Positions 48,710-58,160 of a stretch of 64,000 bases of DNA are shown one piece after another. The notes beneath the pieces are model-generated. The model ran no database searches and was not told where the DNA came from. It saw only the letters and a program-made list of their open reading frames with translations. The stretch spans positions 1,116,001 to 1,180,000 of the forward strand of contig NZ_LNJP01000003.1 in NCBI RefSeq assembly GCF_001547525.1, in the 5' to 3' direction. The first letter of the stretch is position 1. Every line of letters begins with the position of its first letter. The translations under genes and the position numbers were made by a program. This DNA comes from Burkholderia anthina. GTDB lineage: Bacteria; Pseudomonadota; Gammaproteobacteria; Burkholderiales; Burkholderiaceae.

Positions 48710-50314
48710 ATGCGTACAACATCAAAGGCAATCGCACGACTGTGGGCGCTCACGCCCGGCTCGAAGCCCCTTTTTCAGCGCAGCGGCGCGTGGCCGCGCG
48801 TCGTCTTTTTCGTCGCCGTGATCATTTGCGTGCTCGTGCCGGTGCTGGCGATCATGCTGGCCGACCGCTATGCGCGCGATGCCGTCACCGCGCACGAGCG
48901 TGTCGTGGCAAACGACATCGTGGCTTCCGTGGATCGCATTCTGGACGGCGTGCGCCTCCGACACGCGGACGAGTTGACCGCGCTCGTCGGTCGGCCGTGC
49001 GCGACGGTGTTCCGGACGCTCGCCGAAGTAAGCACTCGCCTGCGCTATCTGCGTGCCGTCGCACTGGTGAGCGACGGTCGCGTCACGTGCTCGTCGGCGC
49101 TCGGCTCGATCGACGTGCCGCTCGCCGCGTACGCGCGCGAACCCGAACCGGGATCGATGATCGTCACGCTGCTGCGTCAGACGCCGTTCCAGCATGGCGT
49201 TCCGGTGCTGTCCGTGTTCCGCGCCACCGCGCATGGCGCGGGCGTCCTGTACCTGATCGAAGGCGACTACGTGGCCGATGCGCTCGCGCACGGCGCCGGC
49301 AACGAAGCGGAAACGGCCACGCTGTCGATCGCCGGCTCGGGGCGTCTCGATCAGCACGGTGCGTTCACGCCGGAAACGGATGCAGGCCCCGCGGGCGGCA
49401 GCACGATGGCCTCGCGGCGCTGGCCGTTCACGGTGTCGGTCGTCGCATCGGCGCGCTACGCGTCACAGGTCCAGCGCCACTACCGGCTGATCTGCGCGAC
49501 GATCGTGCTGCTGGCCGACAGCCTCGTGATGGCCGCCTACCTGCTCGCGATGGCGCCGCGGCGGCTGCTGCTGAAAGCCGTGCGCCACGCGCTCAGGCGC
49601 AACGAGTTCCATGTGGTGTACCAGCCGATCGTCGACGTGCGGACGCGCAGGACGGTCGGCGTCGAGGCGCTGTTGCGCTGGCAGCATCCGAAGTGGGGGG
49701 CCATCAGCCCGGCCGCGTTCATCCCGCAGGTGGAATCGAGCCCCATGTTGCCGAAGATCACCGAATTCGTGCTGCGCACGGCCGTATCCGAACTGACCGC
49801 GCTGACGCCGGCCGCGCCGCTGCGTATCGCCGTGAACGTCGCGCCGCAGGACCTCGAGCGCGCGCGGTTCGTGGCCGTCGTCGAGGACGCGATTCGCGCG
49901 CTGCCGCCCGGCTTCACGCTGGTGCTCGAAGTCACCGAGCGCATCCTGCTCGAGAAGAACGCGCGTACCACCGAGATCTTCCAGGCGCTGCGGTCGAAAG
50001 GCGCGAAGTTCGCGATCGACGATTTCGGCACGCATCACAGCAATCTCGACATGCTGTCGCGCTTTCCGTTCGACTACGTGAAGATCGATCGACAGTTCGT
50101 GTCGCAACTGGACAGCGGCAGCGCGAGGCTGATCGAGGGAATCGCGGCCGTCGCGCATCACTACGGCCTGAAGATCATCGCGGAAGGCGTGGAGACGGAG
50201 GCGCAGCATCGCGCGCTGCATGCGGTCGGGATCCAGTACGCGCAGGGGTACCTGTATCAGCGGCCGCTGCGCGCGGAAAACCTCGAGCGCGATTTCGCAT
50301 GGGCGACCGCGTAG
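48710..50314 (+). CDS. CSS-motif EAL-domain c-di-GMP phosphodiesterase
   Basis: This 534-aa inner-membrane protein has an N-terminal helix (VVFFVAVIICVLVPVLAIML), a periplasmic CSS-motif sensor domain (the CSS of VTCSSALGS), and a second helix (LICATIVLLADSLVMAAYLLAM). The cytoplasmic EAL domain has EALLRWQHP, NVAPQDL, EVTERILL, IDDFGT, KIDRQFV and AEGVETEAQ, so the metal and catalytic residues for c-di-GMP hydrolysis look complete. The usual DDFGTGYS reads DDFGTHHS, an unusual substitution. Start 48710 gives the family's normal length; upstream in-frame ATGs at 48551 and 48668 are possible. It probably lowers c-di-GMP in response to envelope redox or ligand signals. Confidence 0.87.
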   Translation: MRTTSKAIARLWALTPGSKPLFQRSGAWPRVVFFVAVIICVLVPVLAIMLADRYARDAVTAHERVVANDIVASVDRILDGVRLRHADELTALVGRPCATVFRTLAEVSTRLRYLRAVALVSDGRVTCSSALGSIDVPLAAYAREPEPGSMIVTLLRQTPFQHGVPVLSVFRATAHGAGVLYLIEGDYVADALAHGAGNEAETATLSIAGSGRLDQHGAFTPETDAGPAGGSTMASRRWPFTVSVVASARYASQVQRHYRLICATIVLLADSLVMAAYLLAMAPRRLLLKAVRHALRRNEFHVVYQPIVDVRTRRTVGVEALLRWQHPKWGAISPAAFIPQVESSPMLPKITEFVLRTAVSELTALTPAAPLRIAVNVAPQDLERARFVAVVEDAIRALPPGFTLVLEVTERILLEKNARTTEIFQALRSKGAKFAIDDFGTHHSNLDMLSRFPFDYVKIDRQFVSQLDSGSARLIEGIAAVAHHYGLKIIAEGVETEAQHRALHAVGIQYAQGYLYQRPLRAENLERDFAWATA

Positions 50315-50332
50315 CGCCGCCGCGGCCGGCGG

Positions 50333-50713
50333 CTACTGCGCGCCGTACTGACCGCCGAGGCGCACACGGTCCTGCTCGACCCATCCTTCGAAGTCGTCGC
50401 CGGTCTTGCCGTTCACGTACATGATGTCGTACCAGCGCCCGTGCGACTTGTAGACCGTCACCGAATCGCCGGGGACGATGAAAGTCCGTTTCGTGACGCA
50501 CCGCGCGTCGGGCGCCGAATGGAAATACGCGCGCCCCGTGCCGACGACCGTGCCGGACGCCGGTGGCCGGAAGTTGTCGTCCGGGCCGCTCGTGGCCGCA
50601 TCGAGCTTCCCGCAGTCCACCGTGCTCGTCGCGTGCGCGCCGTTCGCGCCCAGGCCCGCGCCGAGCACCAGCATCGCGATGCCCATGCGCATCGTCATTT
50701 TCATCTGTTTCAT
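50333..50713 (-). CDS. Secreted SH3-like domain protein
   Basis: This 126-aa protein has a signal peptide (MKQMKMTMRMGIAMLVLGAG to AHA) and a mature bacterial SH3-like fold: GRAYFHSAPDARCVTKRTFIVPGDSVTVYKSHGRWYDIMYVNGKTGDDFEGWVEQDRV in outline. Such domains often bind peptidoglycan or serve in envelope complexes. ATG 50713 begins the signal peptide; there is no strong ribosome site. It converges on the EAL gene with 18 bases between stops. Confidence 0.72.
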   Translation of the reverse strand: MKQMKMTMRMGIAMLVLGAGLGANGAHATSTVDCGKLDAATSGPDDNFRPPASGTVVGTGRAYFHSAPDARCVTKRTFIVPGDSVTVYKSHGRWYDIMYVNGKTGDDFEGWVEQDRVRLGGQYGAQ

Positions 50714-50913
50714 TCGTTCTTTGCGCCGTCGCGTTTTTTCGGTTTGCCGGTTCGCGGCCGGCACACGCTCGATCCCGCGCGACCGTCGTCGCTTCCGGAT
50801 GATACGACCGCCGTCGACATTCACAAAAACGGACCACCATGCCGAAACATGTCCTATAGTCAGTCAACAGACATCATTCGACAACGGGACGCATCGACGT
50901 CCACGGAGGAGAC

Positions 50914-51933
50914 GTGAAGCTGAAACAGGCCATCGACCGCATTCCGGGCGGGCTCATGCTGGTCCCGATGCTGCTCGGCGCGTGCGTGCATACGTTCGCG
51001 CCGAACGCCGGCAAGTACTTCGGCTCGTTCACCAACGGCCTGATCGCCGGCACGGTGCCGATCCTCGCCGTGTGGTTCTTCTGCATGGGCGCGACGATCA
51101 ACCTGCGCGCAGCGGGCGTCGTGCTGCGCAAATCGGGCACGCTGCTCGCGACGAAGATCGTGGTCGCGTGGCTCGCGACGGTGATCGCCGCGCGGTTCAT
51201 CCCCGACGACGGCATCCGCACCGGCCTGTTCGCGGGCCTGTCGCTGCTCGCGATCACGACCTCGATGGACATGACCAACGGCGGCCTCTACGCGGCCGTG
51301 ATGCAGCAGTACGGCAGCAAGGAAGAGGCCGGCGCGTTCGTGCTGATGTCGATCGAATCGGGGCCGCTCGTCAGCATGCTGATTCTCGGCGCGGCGGGGG
51401 TCGCGGTGTTCGAGACGCGGCTCTTCGTCGGCGCGGTGCTGCCGTTCCTGATCGGCTTCACGCTCGGCAACCTCGACGTGGCGCTGCGCGAATTGTTCGG
51501 GCGCTGCGTGCATCCGCTGATCCCGTTTTTCGGTTTCGCTCTCGGCAACGGCATCGACCTGCACGTGATCGCGAAGAGCGGGCTGCCGGGCATCGCGCTC
51601 GGGCTCGCGGTGATCGTCGTGACGGGCGTGCCGCTGATGCTGGCGGACAAGGTGATCGGCGGCGGTAACGGGACGGCCGGGCTGGCCGCGTCGTCGACGG
51701 CCGGCGCCGCGGTCGCGAACCCGGCGATCATCGGCGAGATGATCCCGAAGTTCAAGCCGATGGTGCCGGCGGCGACGGCGATCGTCGCGACCGCGTGCCT
51801 CGTGACGGCGATTCTCGTGCCGATTCTGACGGCGATGTGGGCGAAGCGGGCGGCAAGGGCGGCAGGGGTGCCGGTGAGAGTGGCGGCGCCGGTCGGGAAT
51901 GGCGGGGCGATCGAGCATGAGGGGCATGTTTGA
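50914..51933 (+). CDS. kdgT: 2-keto-3-deoxygluconate permease
   Basis: This 339-aa inner-membrane permease of the KdgT family imports 2-keto-3-deoxygluconate, a pectin or alginate breakdown product, with H+. The blocks IPGGLMLVPMLLGACVHTFAP, SFTNGLIAGTVPILAVWFFCMGA and TTSMDMTNGGLYAAVMQQYG are typical. About ten helices are visible. Start GTG 50914 follows CGGAGGAGAC at ideal spacing. No kdgK or kdgA gene is nearby. The stop is followed directly by a tRNA-3'-end-like sequence. Confidence 0.93.
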   Translation: MKLKQAIDRIPGGLMLVPMLLGACVHTFAPNAGKYFGSFTNGLIAGTVPILAVWFFCMGATINLRAAGVVLRKSGTLLATKIVVAWLATVIAARFIPDDGIRTGLFAGLSLLAITTSMDMTNGGLYAAVMQQYGSKEEAGAFVLMSIESGPLVSMLILGAAGVAVFETRLFVGAVLPFLIGFTLGNLDVALRELFGRCVHPLIPFFGFALGNGIDLHVIAKSGLPGIALGLAVIVVTGVPLMLADKVIGGGNGTAGLAASSTAGAAVANPAIIGEMIPKFKPMVPAATAIVATACLVTAILVPILTAMWAKRAARAAGVPVRVAAPVGNGGAIEHEGHV

Positions 51934-52199
51934 CGGGCAGGTTCGAGTCCGGTCCCCGGCACCGACCATCCCGGCACCCGCCCGACATGCCGGACACCAC
52001 ACCGCAAACGCATGCGTCTCGCAGAAGCGCCACACGATCGCCGCGCGCCGCGGGTTGCCGCGGACGATCGATGCGGCCCGCACGGGATGGCGCATCGCGC
52101 TCCGGCTTCCTGCCGCCTGATGCCATCAGGCCGCCGCCGGCGCGAAGCGCCGGCAGGCGCTAAAATCCGCCGCCTGGGCATCCACGACGGACAAGCGTT
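51934..52199. other. Intergenic region between kdgT and polB
   Basis: This 266-bp stretch begins with a tRNA-3'-end-like sequence and otherwise contains only GC-rich spacer with a short inverted repeat (GCCGGCGCGAAGCGCCGGC, about 52136-52154). No SOS (LexA) box was found before polB. Confidence 0.45.
51936..51963 (+). other. tRNA 3'-end-like fragment
   Basis: The sequence GCAGGTTCGAGTCCGGT followed by CCCCGGCACCG has a T-stem (one mismatch), a TTCGAGT T-loop, a 7-base acceptor-like strand, a discriminator A and CCG instead of CCA. No 5' half is present. It may be a remnant attachment site left by an integrative element, or a chance match. Its antisense reading gives the VPGTGLEPAR-type peptide seen in many spurious ORFs overlapping tRNAs. 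Confidence 0.4.
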
Positions 52200-54584
52200 T
52201 TGACGGCGTTCGAGCAGGGCTTCATCCTTACCCGCCATTGGCGGGACACCGCATCCGGCATCGAGATCGAGTTCTGGCTGGCAACCGGACACGGCCCGCG
52301 CCGCGTGCGGTTGCGCCCGCAGGAAGCCGTCGCGTTCATCCCGGCCGAGCAGCAGGCGCTCGCGGAACGCACGCTGGCCGGCGAGCGCGACGCCGAGCTG
52401 CGTCCGCTCGCGCTGCGCGATTTCCGGCGGCGCCCGGTCGTCGGCCTCTATTGCAAGCGCTACCGCCATCTGTCGGGGCTCCAGAAGCGTCTGGCCGCCG
52501 CGGGCGTCGATGTGTACGAAGCCGACGTGCAGCCGCCCGACCGCTATGCGATGGAGCGCTTCATCACCGCGTGCGTGGCGTTTCGCGGCCAGCCCGGCCG
52601 CGACGGCACGCTGACCGGCGGCGAGCTGAAGCCCGCGACCGGTTACCGGCCCACGCTGCGCTGCGTGTCGCTCGACATCGAAACCAGCATCCACGGCGAG
52701 CTGTACTCGATCGCGCTCGAAGGCTGCGGGCAGCGCCAGGTCTACATGCTCGGCCCGCCGAACGGCGATGCAAGCAGCGACGCAGGCCCCCTGGACTTCG
52801 ACCTCGACTACTGCGACAGCCGGCCCGCGATGCTTGCGCGGCTCAACGACTGGTTCGACGAGCACGATCCCGATGCGGTGCTCGGCTGGAACCTCGTGCA
52901 GTTCGACCTGCGCATCCTGCATGCCCATTCCGAGCAGTACGGCATCCCGCTGAAGCTCGGGCGCGGCGGCAGCGTGCTCGACTGGCGCGCGCACGGCCAG
53001 CAGCCCGATCACTTCTTCGCGGGCGCGGCCGGCCGGCTGATCCTCGACGGCATCGACATGCTGAAATCCGCGACGTGGACCTTCCCGTCGTTCAGCCTCG
53101 AATACGTGTCGCAAGCGCTGCTCGGCGAAGGCAAGTCGATCGACAACCCGTACCAGCGGATGGACGAGATCCAGCGCCGCTTCGATCACGACAAGCCCGC
53201 GCTCGCACGCTACAACCTGAAGGATTGCGAGCTCGTCACGCGCATCTTCGACAAGGCCGACCTGCTGTCCTTCGCGCTGGAACGCGCGAGCGTCACGGGG
53301 CTGGCTGCCGATCGCACCGGCGGCTCGGTCGCGGCGTTCACGCACCTGTACCTGCCGCGCATGCATCGGCTCGGCTATGTCGCGCCGAACCTTGGCGACG
53401 TGAAGGGGCAAAACAGCCCCGGCGGCTTCGTGATGGATTCGCGGCCCGGGCTGTACGACTCGGTGCTCGTGTTCGACTACAAGAGCCTCTATCCGTCGAT
53501 CATCCGCACGTTCCTGATCGATCCGGTCGGCCTGATCGAAGGGCTCGCGCACCCCGGCGACGACGCATCGGTGCCCGGTTTTCTCGGGGCGCGTTTCTCG
53601 CGCACCGCGCACTGCCTGCCCGACATCGTGCGCCGCGTGTGGGAAGGCCGCGACGACGCGAAGCGGCAGCGCAACGCGCCGCTGTCGCAGGCGCTGAAGA
53701 TCATCATGAATTCGTTTTACGGCGTACTCGGCTCGACGGGTTGCCGGTTCTTCGATCCGCGCCTCGCGTCGTCGATCACGATGCGCGGCCACGAGATCAT
53801 GCATCGCACGCGCAAACTGATCGAATCTCAGGGATACGAAGTGATTTACGGCGATACCGATTCGACGTTCGTGTGGCTCGGCCGCGCGCACGACGACGAC
53901 GAAGCCGGCGCCAAGGGCCGCGCGCTGGTCGAACACGTGAATCGCTGGTGGCATACCCACCTGCGCGAGCAGTTCGGGCTCGACAGCGCGCTGGAACTGC
54001 AATACGAGCGGCATTACCGCCGCTTCCTGATGCCGACCGTGCGCGGCGCGGAAGAAGGCAGCAAGAAGCGCTATGCGGGGCTCGCGGCGACCGCCGACGG
54101 CGGCGAGGATCTCGTGTTCAAGGGGCTCGAAACGGTGCGCACCGACTGGACGCCGCTTGCGCAGCAATTCCAGCGCGAGCTGTACCGGCGCGTGTTCAGG
54201 CGCGAGCCGTATCAGGATTTCATTCGCGACTACGTACGCCGCACGCTGGCCGGCGAATTCGACGACCAGCTCGTCTACCGCAAGCGCGTGCGCCGGCCGC
54301 TGCGCGAATACGAGCGCAACGTGCCGCCGCACGTGCGCGCGGCGCGCATCGCCGACGAGTTCAATCATGCGCAGGGCCGGCCGCTGCAGTATCAGCGCGG
54401 CGGCTGGATCAGCTACGTGATGACGACGGCCGGCCCCGAGCCGCTCGAGACGATGCGCTCGCCGATCGACTACGCGTTCTACCTGAGCCGCCAGCTTCAG
54501 CCCGTCGCCGATGCGATCCTGCCGTTCCTGCGCGACGATTTCGAACGCGTGATCTCCGGGCAGGGGCAGTTGTTCGGCGATTGA
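52200..54584 (+). CDS. polB: DNA polymerase II
   Basis: This 794-aa family B polymerase (E. coli PolB is 783 aa) works in damage-tolerant synthesis and replication restart. The proofreading exonuclease begins at CVSLDIETS (Asp159, Glu161). Polymerase motifs follow: DYKSLYPSIIRTF (motif A, about 426), KIIMNSFYGVLGS (motif B), and IYGDTDSTFVW (motif C, about 550) with catalytic Asp residues intact. Start TTG 52200 is the only candidate giving the family's N-terminus; no strong ribosome site is visible. No LexA box was seen. Confidence 0.95.
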   Translation: MTAFEQGFILTRHWRDTASGIEIEFWLATGHGPRRVRLRPQEAVAFIPAEQQALAERTLAGERDAELRPLALRDFRRRPVVGLYCKRYRHLSGLQKRLAAAGVDVYEADVQPPDRYAMERFITACVAFRGQPGRDGTLTGGELKPATGYRPTLRCVSLDIETSIHGELYSIALEGCGQRQVYMLGPPNGDASSDAGPLDFDLDYCDSRPAMLARLNDWFDEHDPDAVLGWNLVQFDLRILHAHSEQYGIPLKLGRGGSVLDWRAHGQQPDHFFAGAAGRLILDGIDMLKSATWTFPSFSLEYVSQALLGEGKSIDNPYQRMDEIQRRFDHDKPALARYNLKDCELVTRIFDKADLLSFALERASVTGLAADRTGGSVAAFTHLYLPRMHRLGYVAPNLGDVKGQNSPGGFVMDSRPGLYDSVLVFDYKSLYPSIIRTFLIDPVGLIEGLAHPGDDASVPGFLGARFSRTAHCLPDIVRRVWEGRDDAKRQRNAPLSQALKIIMNSFYGVLGSTGCRFFDPRLASSITMRGHEIMHRTRKLIESQGYEVIYGDTDSTFVWLGRAHDDDEAGAKGRALVEHVNRWWHTHLREQFGLDSALELQYERHYRRFLMPTVRGAEEGSKKRYAGLAATADGGEDLVFKGLETVRTDWTPLAQQFQRELYRRVFRREPYQDFIRDYVRRTLAGEFDDQLVYRKRVRRPLREYERNVPPHVRAARIADEFNHAQGRPLQYQRGGWISYVMTTAGPEPLETMRSPIDYAFYLSRQLQPVADAILPFLRDDFERVISGQGQLFGD

Positions 54585-54717
54585 CGGACCACGATCCGGC
54601 CCGAACACGAGAACGCCGCGGCGGCCCGCCGGGAAGCGCCCATTGCGCGCCGCCCCGCAGGCATCCGGCTAAAATGCCAGCCTGCCGCGCGTCCCGCCGC
54701 GGCTGGAGGACACCATC

Positions 54718-55845
54718 ATGACCGCACGTCGCGGCGCCGCGGTCGCCATCGCGCCCGGCCACGAGACAGCCAGCCTGTCGAAAGCCCAGAACACGTTCAA
54801 TACGCTCGTCAAGCAGATCGAAAAGCGGCGCGAGCGGCTCGGCGCGTGGGAAGCCGTGATGCCGGCGTTCCAGAAGAAGTTCGTGGACGGGCTGTTACCG
54901 CTCGAACAGGAAGCGACGGCGCTGCGCATCCGGCTGATTCATCTGCTCGACGACGCGTTTCTGCAGAAGGGCCTGAGCAAGGCCGAGCAGCGCATGCTGT
55001 CCGAGTTGATCGCCGACATGGCGAATGATTTGCTGAACGTGAGTGACGACCCGGCGCTGAAGATCATCTATAACCGGCATGCCGCGTCCGGAAACGTCGG
55101 CGCCGCCGCGGCCGATCCCGAGCCGGCGGAACCGGCACGGGAAGCCGAACCGCAATCGCAACCGCTGGACGATCTCGACGCGCTGTCGCCCGACGAACTC
55201 GCGGAACGCATGCAGGCCGAACTCGACGCGCAGTTCGAGCGCGACATGGCCGCTCACGCGGCCCGCGAGGCCCAGCGCGCGAAGCGCAAGAAAGCACCGA
55301 AGCAATCGGCCGCGCAGGCCCGGATCGAAGCCGAGCGGGCCGAGTCGAGCAAGTCGATCCGCGAGATCTATCGCAAGCTCGCGAGCGCGCTGCATCCCGA
55401 TCGCGAAACCGATCCGCAGGAGCAGCAACGCAAGACCGTGCTGATGCAGCGGGTCAACCGCGCGTACGAGAAGGGCAACCTGCTGCAACTGCTCGAGCTG
55501 CAGCTGGAGATCGAACAGATCGACCGGCGCGCGATCGACGGCCTCGGCGAAGCGCGACTCACGCGCTACAACGGTATCCTCGAGGAACAACTGCGCGAGC
55601 TCGACCAGGAGATCGTGCACGTCGAGAACGACTTCCGGCGGACCTACGGCATCGCGTCGTCCACCAAGGTCGCGCCCGATACCGTGCTGCGCATGCTCGC
55701 GCGCGACATTGCCGGCATGCAGCGCAGCAACCAGGATCTGAGCGTCGCGCTGCGCGAGTTCGAGGATCCGGAACAGGTCCGGGGCTGGTTGAAGGACATG
55801 AAGCGCCGGCCGGCATCGTCGCGCTTCGACGACGATTCGTATTGA
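54718..55845 (+). CDS. J-domain-like protein of unknown function
   Basis: This 375-aa soluble protein has an N-terminal helical part (AQNTFNTLVKQIEKRRERL) and an acidic Pro/Glu linker. A central J-domain-like segment is SIREIYRKLASALHPDRETDP, followed by MQRVNRAYEKGNLLQLLELQL. The HPD motif required to stimulate DnaK-type ATPase is intact, but no Gly/Phe or zinc-finger regions of DnaJ follow; a long helical C-terminus does. It may be a specialised Hsp70 co-chaperone. It lies 133 bases after polB on the same strand. Confidence 0.7.
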   Translation: MTARRGAAVAIAPGHETASLSKAQNTFNTLVKQIEKRRERLGAWEAVMPAFQKKFVDGLLPLEQEATALRIRLIHLLDDAFLQKGLSKAEQRMLSELIADMANDLLNVSDDPALKIIYNRHAASGNVGAAAADPEPAEPAREAEPQSQPLDDLDALSPDELAERMQAELDAQFERDMAAHAAREAQRAKRKKAPKQSAAQARIEAERAESSKSIREIYRKLASALHPDRETDPQEQQRKTVLMQRVNRAYEKGNLLQLLELQLEIEQIDRRAIDGLGEARLTRYNGILEEQLRELDQEIVHVENDFRRTYGIASSTKVAPDTVLRMLARDIAGMQRSNQDLSVALREFEDPEQVRGWLKDMKRRPASSRFDDDSY

Positions 55846-55891
55846 GCGGCACTGAGGTATCGGCGAACGCGCGACACGCACGCGCCACGCG

Positions 55892-56797
55892 TCACCGCCC
55901 GCCGCCCATCCCGCCCATCAGCGTCATCAACTGCTCGCGCAGCCACCGGCTCCCCTGATCCTGATCGGCGCTGCGATGCCAGTAGCAGAAGTAGTCGAGC
56001 CCCGGCATCTCGAACGGCAGCTCGAGAATCCGCGCCGGATAGCGTTGCAAGAGCCGCAACGGCGCGGTCAACGCGAGATCGCCGCGCATCGCGATCAGCG
56101 GCGCGACCATGTAGTGCTGCACGCGCATCTGAATGTTGCGGCGCAGCCCGAGCCGCGTCAGTTCCGCGTCGACGTGCCCGCTTCCCTTGCGGCGGCTCGA
56201 CACGTGGATGTGCCCCATCGACAGGTAGTCGTCCATGGTCAGCGTGTCGCCCTTGAACGGATGATCGTCGCGGATCATGCACGCGTAGCGGTCCTGCACG
56301 AGCAGCGCCTGGTGCAGATGCGGATCGCCGATCAGCGGCGCGTCGATCGCGATGTCGACGGAGCCGTTCGCGAGCGCGGTCGCGACTTCGCGGCGGTCCA
56401 GCGTATAGCTGCGCACGTGCATGCCGGGCGCACGCGCCTGCAGCAGCTCGCCGAGCGCCGGCAGCAGCAGCGCTTCGGTCAGGTCGCTCATGCTGAGCCG
56501 GAACACGCGCGCCGAAGTAGCCGGATCGAACACGTCGCCTTCGTGCGCGCTCGAATCGAGCAGTTGCAGCGCCTCGCGCACGCGGCCGACGATGTTCTCG
56601 GCCATCGGCGTCGGCATCATCCCGGCCGGCGTGCTGACGAACAGCGGATCGTTCAGCGTCTTGCGCAGCCGCGCCAGCGCGTTGCTGACGGCCGGCTGCG
56701 TGAGGTTCAGCACCTCGGCCGCGCGCGTCAGGTTGCGCTTGTTGTAGATCGCCTCGAATACGACGAACAGGTTCAGATCAATCTTCGAAAGGCGCAT
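55892..56797 (-). CDS. LysR-family transcriptional regulator
   Basis: This 301-aa LysR regulator of the NodD/LinR-like subgroup has a helix-turn-helix (DLNLFVVFEAIYNKRNLTRAAEVLNLTQPAVSNALARLRKTLNDPLFV) and an effector domain. ATG 56797 is supported by AAGGAG. It is transcribed in the same direction as the acyl-CoA genes, just downstream of them (79 bases), so it may be their regulator. Confidence 0.92.
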   Translation of the reverse strand: MRLSKIDLNLFVVFEAIYNKRNLTRAAEVLNLTQPAVSNALARLRKTLNDPLFVSTPAGMMPTPMAENIVGRVREALQLLDSSAHEGDVFDPATSARVFRLSMSDLTEALLLPALGELLQARAPGMHVRSYTLDRREVATALANGSVDIAIDAPLIGDPHLHQALLVQDRYACMIRDDHPFKGDTLTMDDYLSMGHIHVSSRRKGSGHVDAELTRLGLRRNIQMRVQHYMVAPLIAMRGDLALTAPLRLLQRYPARILELPFEMPGLDYFCYWHRSADQDQGSRWLREQLMTLMGGMGGGR

Positions 56798-56876
56798 CGC
56801 CGAATCTCCTTGCCGGCATATTAATACGGTGTGCGCCTCCCGTTCGCCCACGTCGCCGGCCCGCGCGGCGCGCCGC

Positions 56877-58121
56877 TCATCCGCGCGGCGGCGGCGTCAG
56901 GTACGGCGCGGTCGCACCGGGTTCGCCGTCCTTGATCTCCATCCGCGCGATCGCCTGCAGGTGCACCTCGTCCGGACCGTCGGCGAAGCGCAGCGCGCGG
57001 CCCCAGGTCCACAGGTCGGCAAGCGGCGTATCGGGGCTCAGGCCCGCCGCGCCGAATACCTGCATCGCGCGGTCGCACACGTCCGTGTAGACGGTCGGCA
57101 CGAGCGCCTTGATCATCGAGATTTCCTTGCGCGCGGCCTTCGCGCCAACCTTGTCGATCATCCATGCGGCCTTCAGCACCAGCAGGCGCGCCTGGTCGAT
57201 CTCGATGCGCGAACGCGCGATCCATTCGCCGACCGTGCCGTGCCGGTTCAGCGGCTTGCCGAACGCGACACGCGACTGCGCGCGGTCGATCATCAGCGCC
57301 AGCGCCAGCTCGGCCGCGCCGATCGAACGCATGCAGTGGTGGATGCGGCCCGGCCCGAGGCGGGCCTGCGCGAGCGCGAAGCCGCTGCCTTCCTCGCCGA
57401 GCAGGTTGCGCACCGGCACGCGCACGTTGTCGAACGTGATCTCGCAATGCCCTTCCGGCGCATGGTGATTGACCACCGTGATGTTGCGCACGACCGTCAC
57501 GCCCGGCGTGTCGCGCGGCACGAGGATCATGCTCTGCTGCTGGTGCGATTCGGCCTCGGGATCGGTCTTGCCCATCACGATGAAGATCTTGCAATTCGGA
57601 TGCGCGGCGTTCGTGATGAACCACTTGCGGCCGTTGATCACGTACTCGTCGCCCACGCGCTCGATGCGGGTCGTGATGTTGGTCGCATCCGACGACGCGA
57701 CGTCGGGCTCCGTCATCGCGAACGCCGAACGGATTTCCCCGCGCAGCAGCGGCAGCAGCCACTGTTCGCGCTGCTCGGGCGTCGCGAACATGTGCAGCAG
57801 CTCCATGTTGCCGGTATCCGGCGCGTTGCAGTTGAACACTTCCGACGCCCAGCTCACGCGCCCCATGATCTCGGCGAGCGGCGCGTATTCAAGGTTCGTC
57901 AGGCCCGTGCCGGGCTCGTCGTCCTTCAAATGCGGCAGGAAAAGGTTCCACAGCCCTTCCGCTTTCGCGCGTTCCTTCAGTTCCTCCATGAACGACACGG
58001 GATACTGGCCCGCATGCACCTCGTCGTTCCACTGACGGATGCGCGGCACGATGTGCGCGTCCATGAATGCCCGCACGCGTTCGCGCAGCGCTTCCACTTT
58101 CGGGGTGTAGCCAAAGTCCAT
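56877..58121 (-). CDS. Acyl-CoA dehydrogenase (ACAD10/11-like)
   Basis: This 414-aa FAD enzyme introduces the alpha-beta double bond into an acyl-CoA. AFAMTEPDVASSDATNI, RKWFITNAAHPNCKIFIVMG and GEGHCEIT-like segments are typical, as is the C-terminal VFGAAGLSPDTPLADLWTWGRALRFADGPDEVHL. It sits in an operon with two SDRs, a kinase-like protein and a histidine phosphatase. Such clusters occur with ACAD10/11-type enzymes that act on 4-hydroxy or branched acyl-CoAs; the exact substrate is unknown. Confidence 0.9.
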   Translation of the reverse strand: MDFGYTPKVEALRERVRAFMDAHIVPRIRQWNDEVHAGQYPVSFMEELKERAKAEGLWNLFLPHLKDDEPGTGLTNLEYAPLAEIMGRVSWASEVFNCNAPDTGNMELLHMFATPEQREQWLLPLLRGEIRSAFAMTEPDVASSDATNITTRIERVGDEYVINGRKWFITNAAHPNCKIFIVMGKTDPEAESHQQQSMILVPRDTPGVTVVRNITVVNHHAPEGHCEITFDNVRVPVRNLLGEEGSGFALAQARLGPGRIHHCMRSIGAAELALALMIDRAQSRVAFGKPLNRHGTVGEWIARSRIEIDQARLLVLKAAWMIDKVGAKAARKEISMIKALVPTVYTDVCDRAMQVFGAAGLSPDTPLADLWTWGRALRFADGPDEVHLQAIARMEIKDGEPGATAPYLTPPPRG

Positions 58122-58160
58122 GATCGACTCCTCGAGATTGCGTGTTTCCGTTCGTCCGCT

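Noticed and set aside
51288..54608. A 1106-codon open frame on the minus strand over kdgT and polB
   Set aside because: It is a shadow ORF. Its VPGTGLEPAR segment arises from the antisense of a tRNA-3'-end-like sequence, not a real protein.
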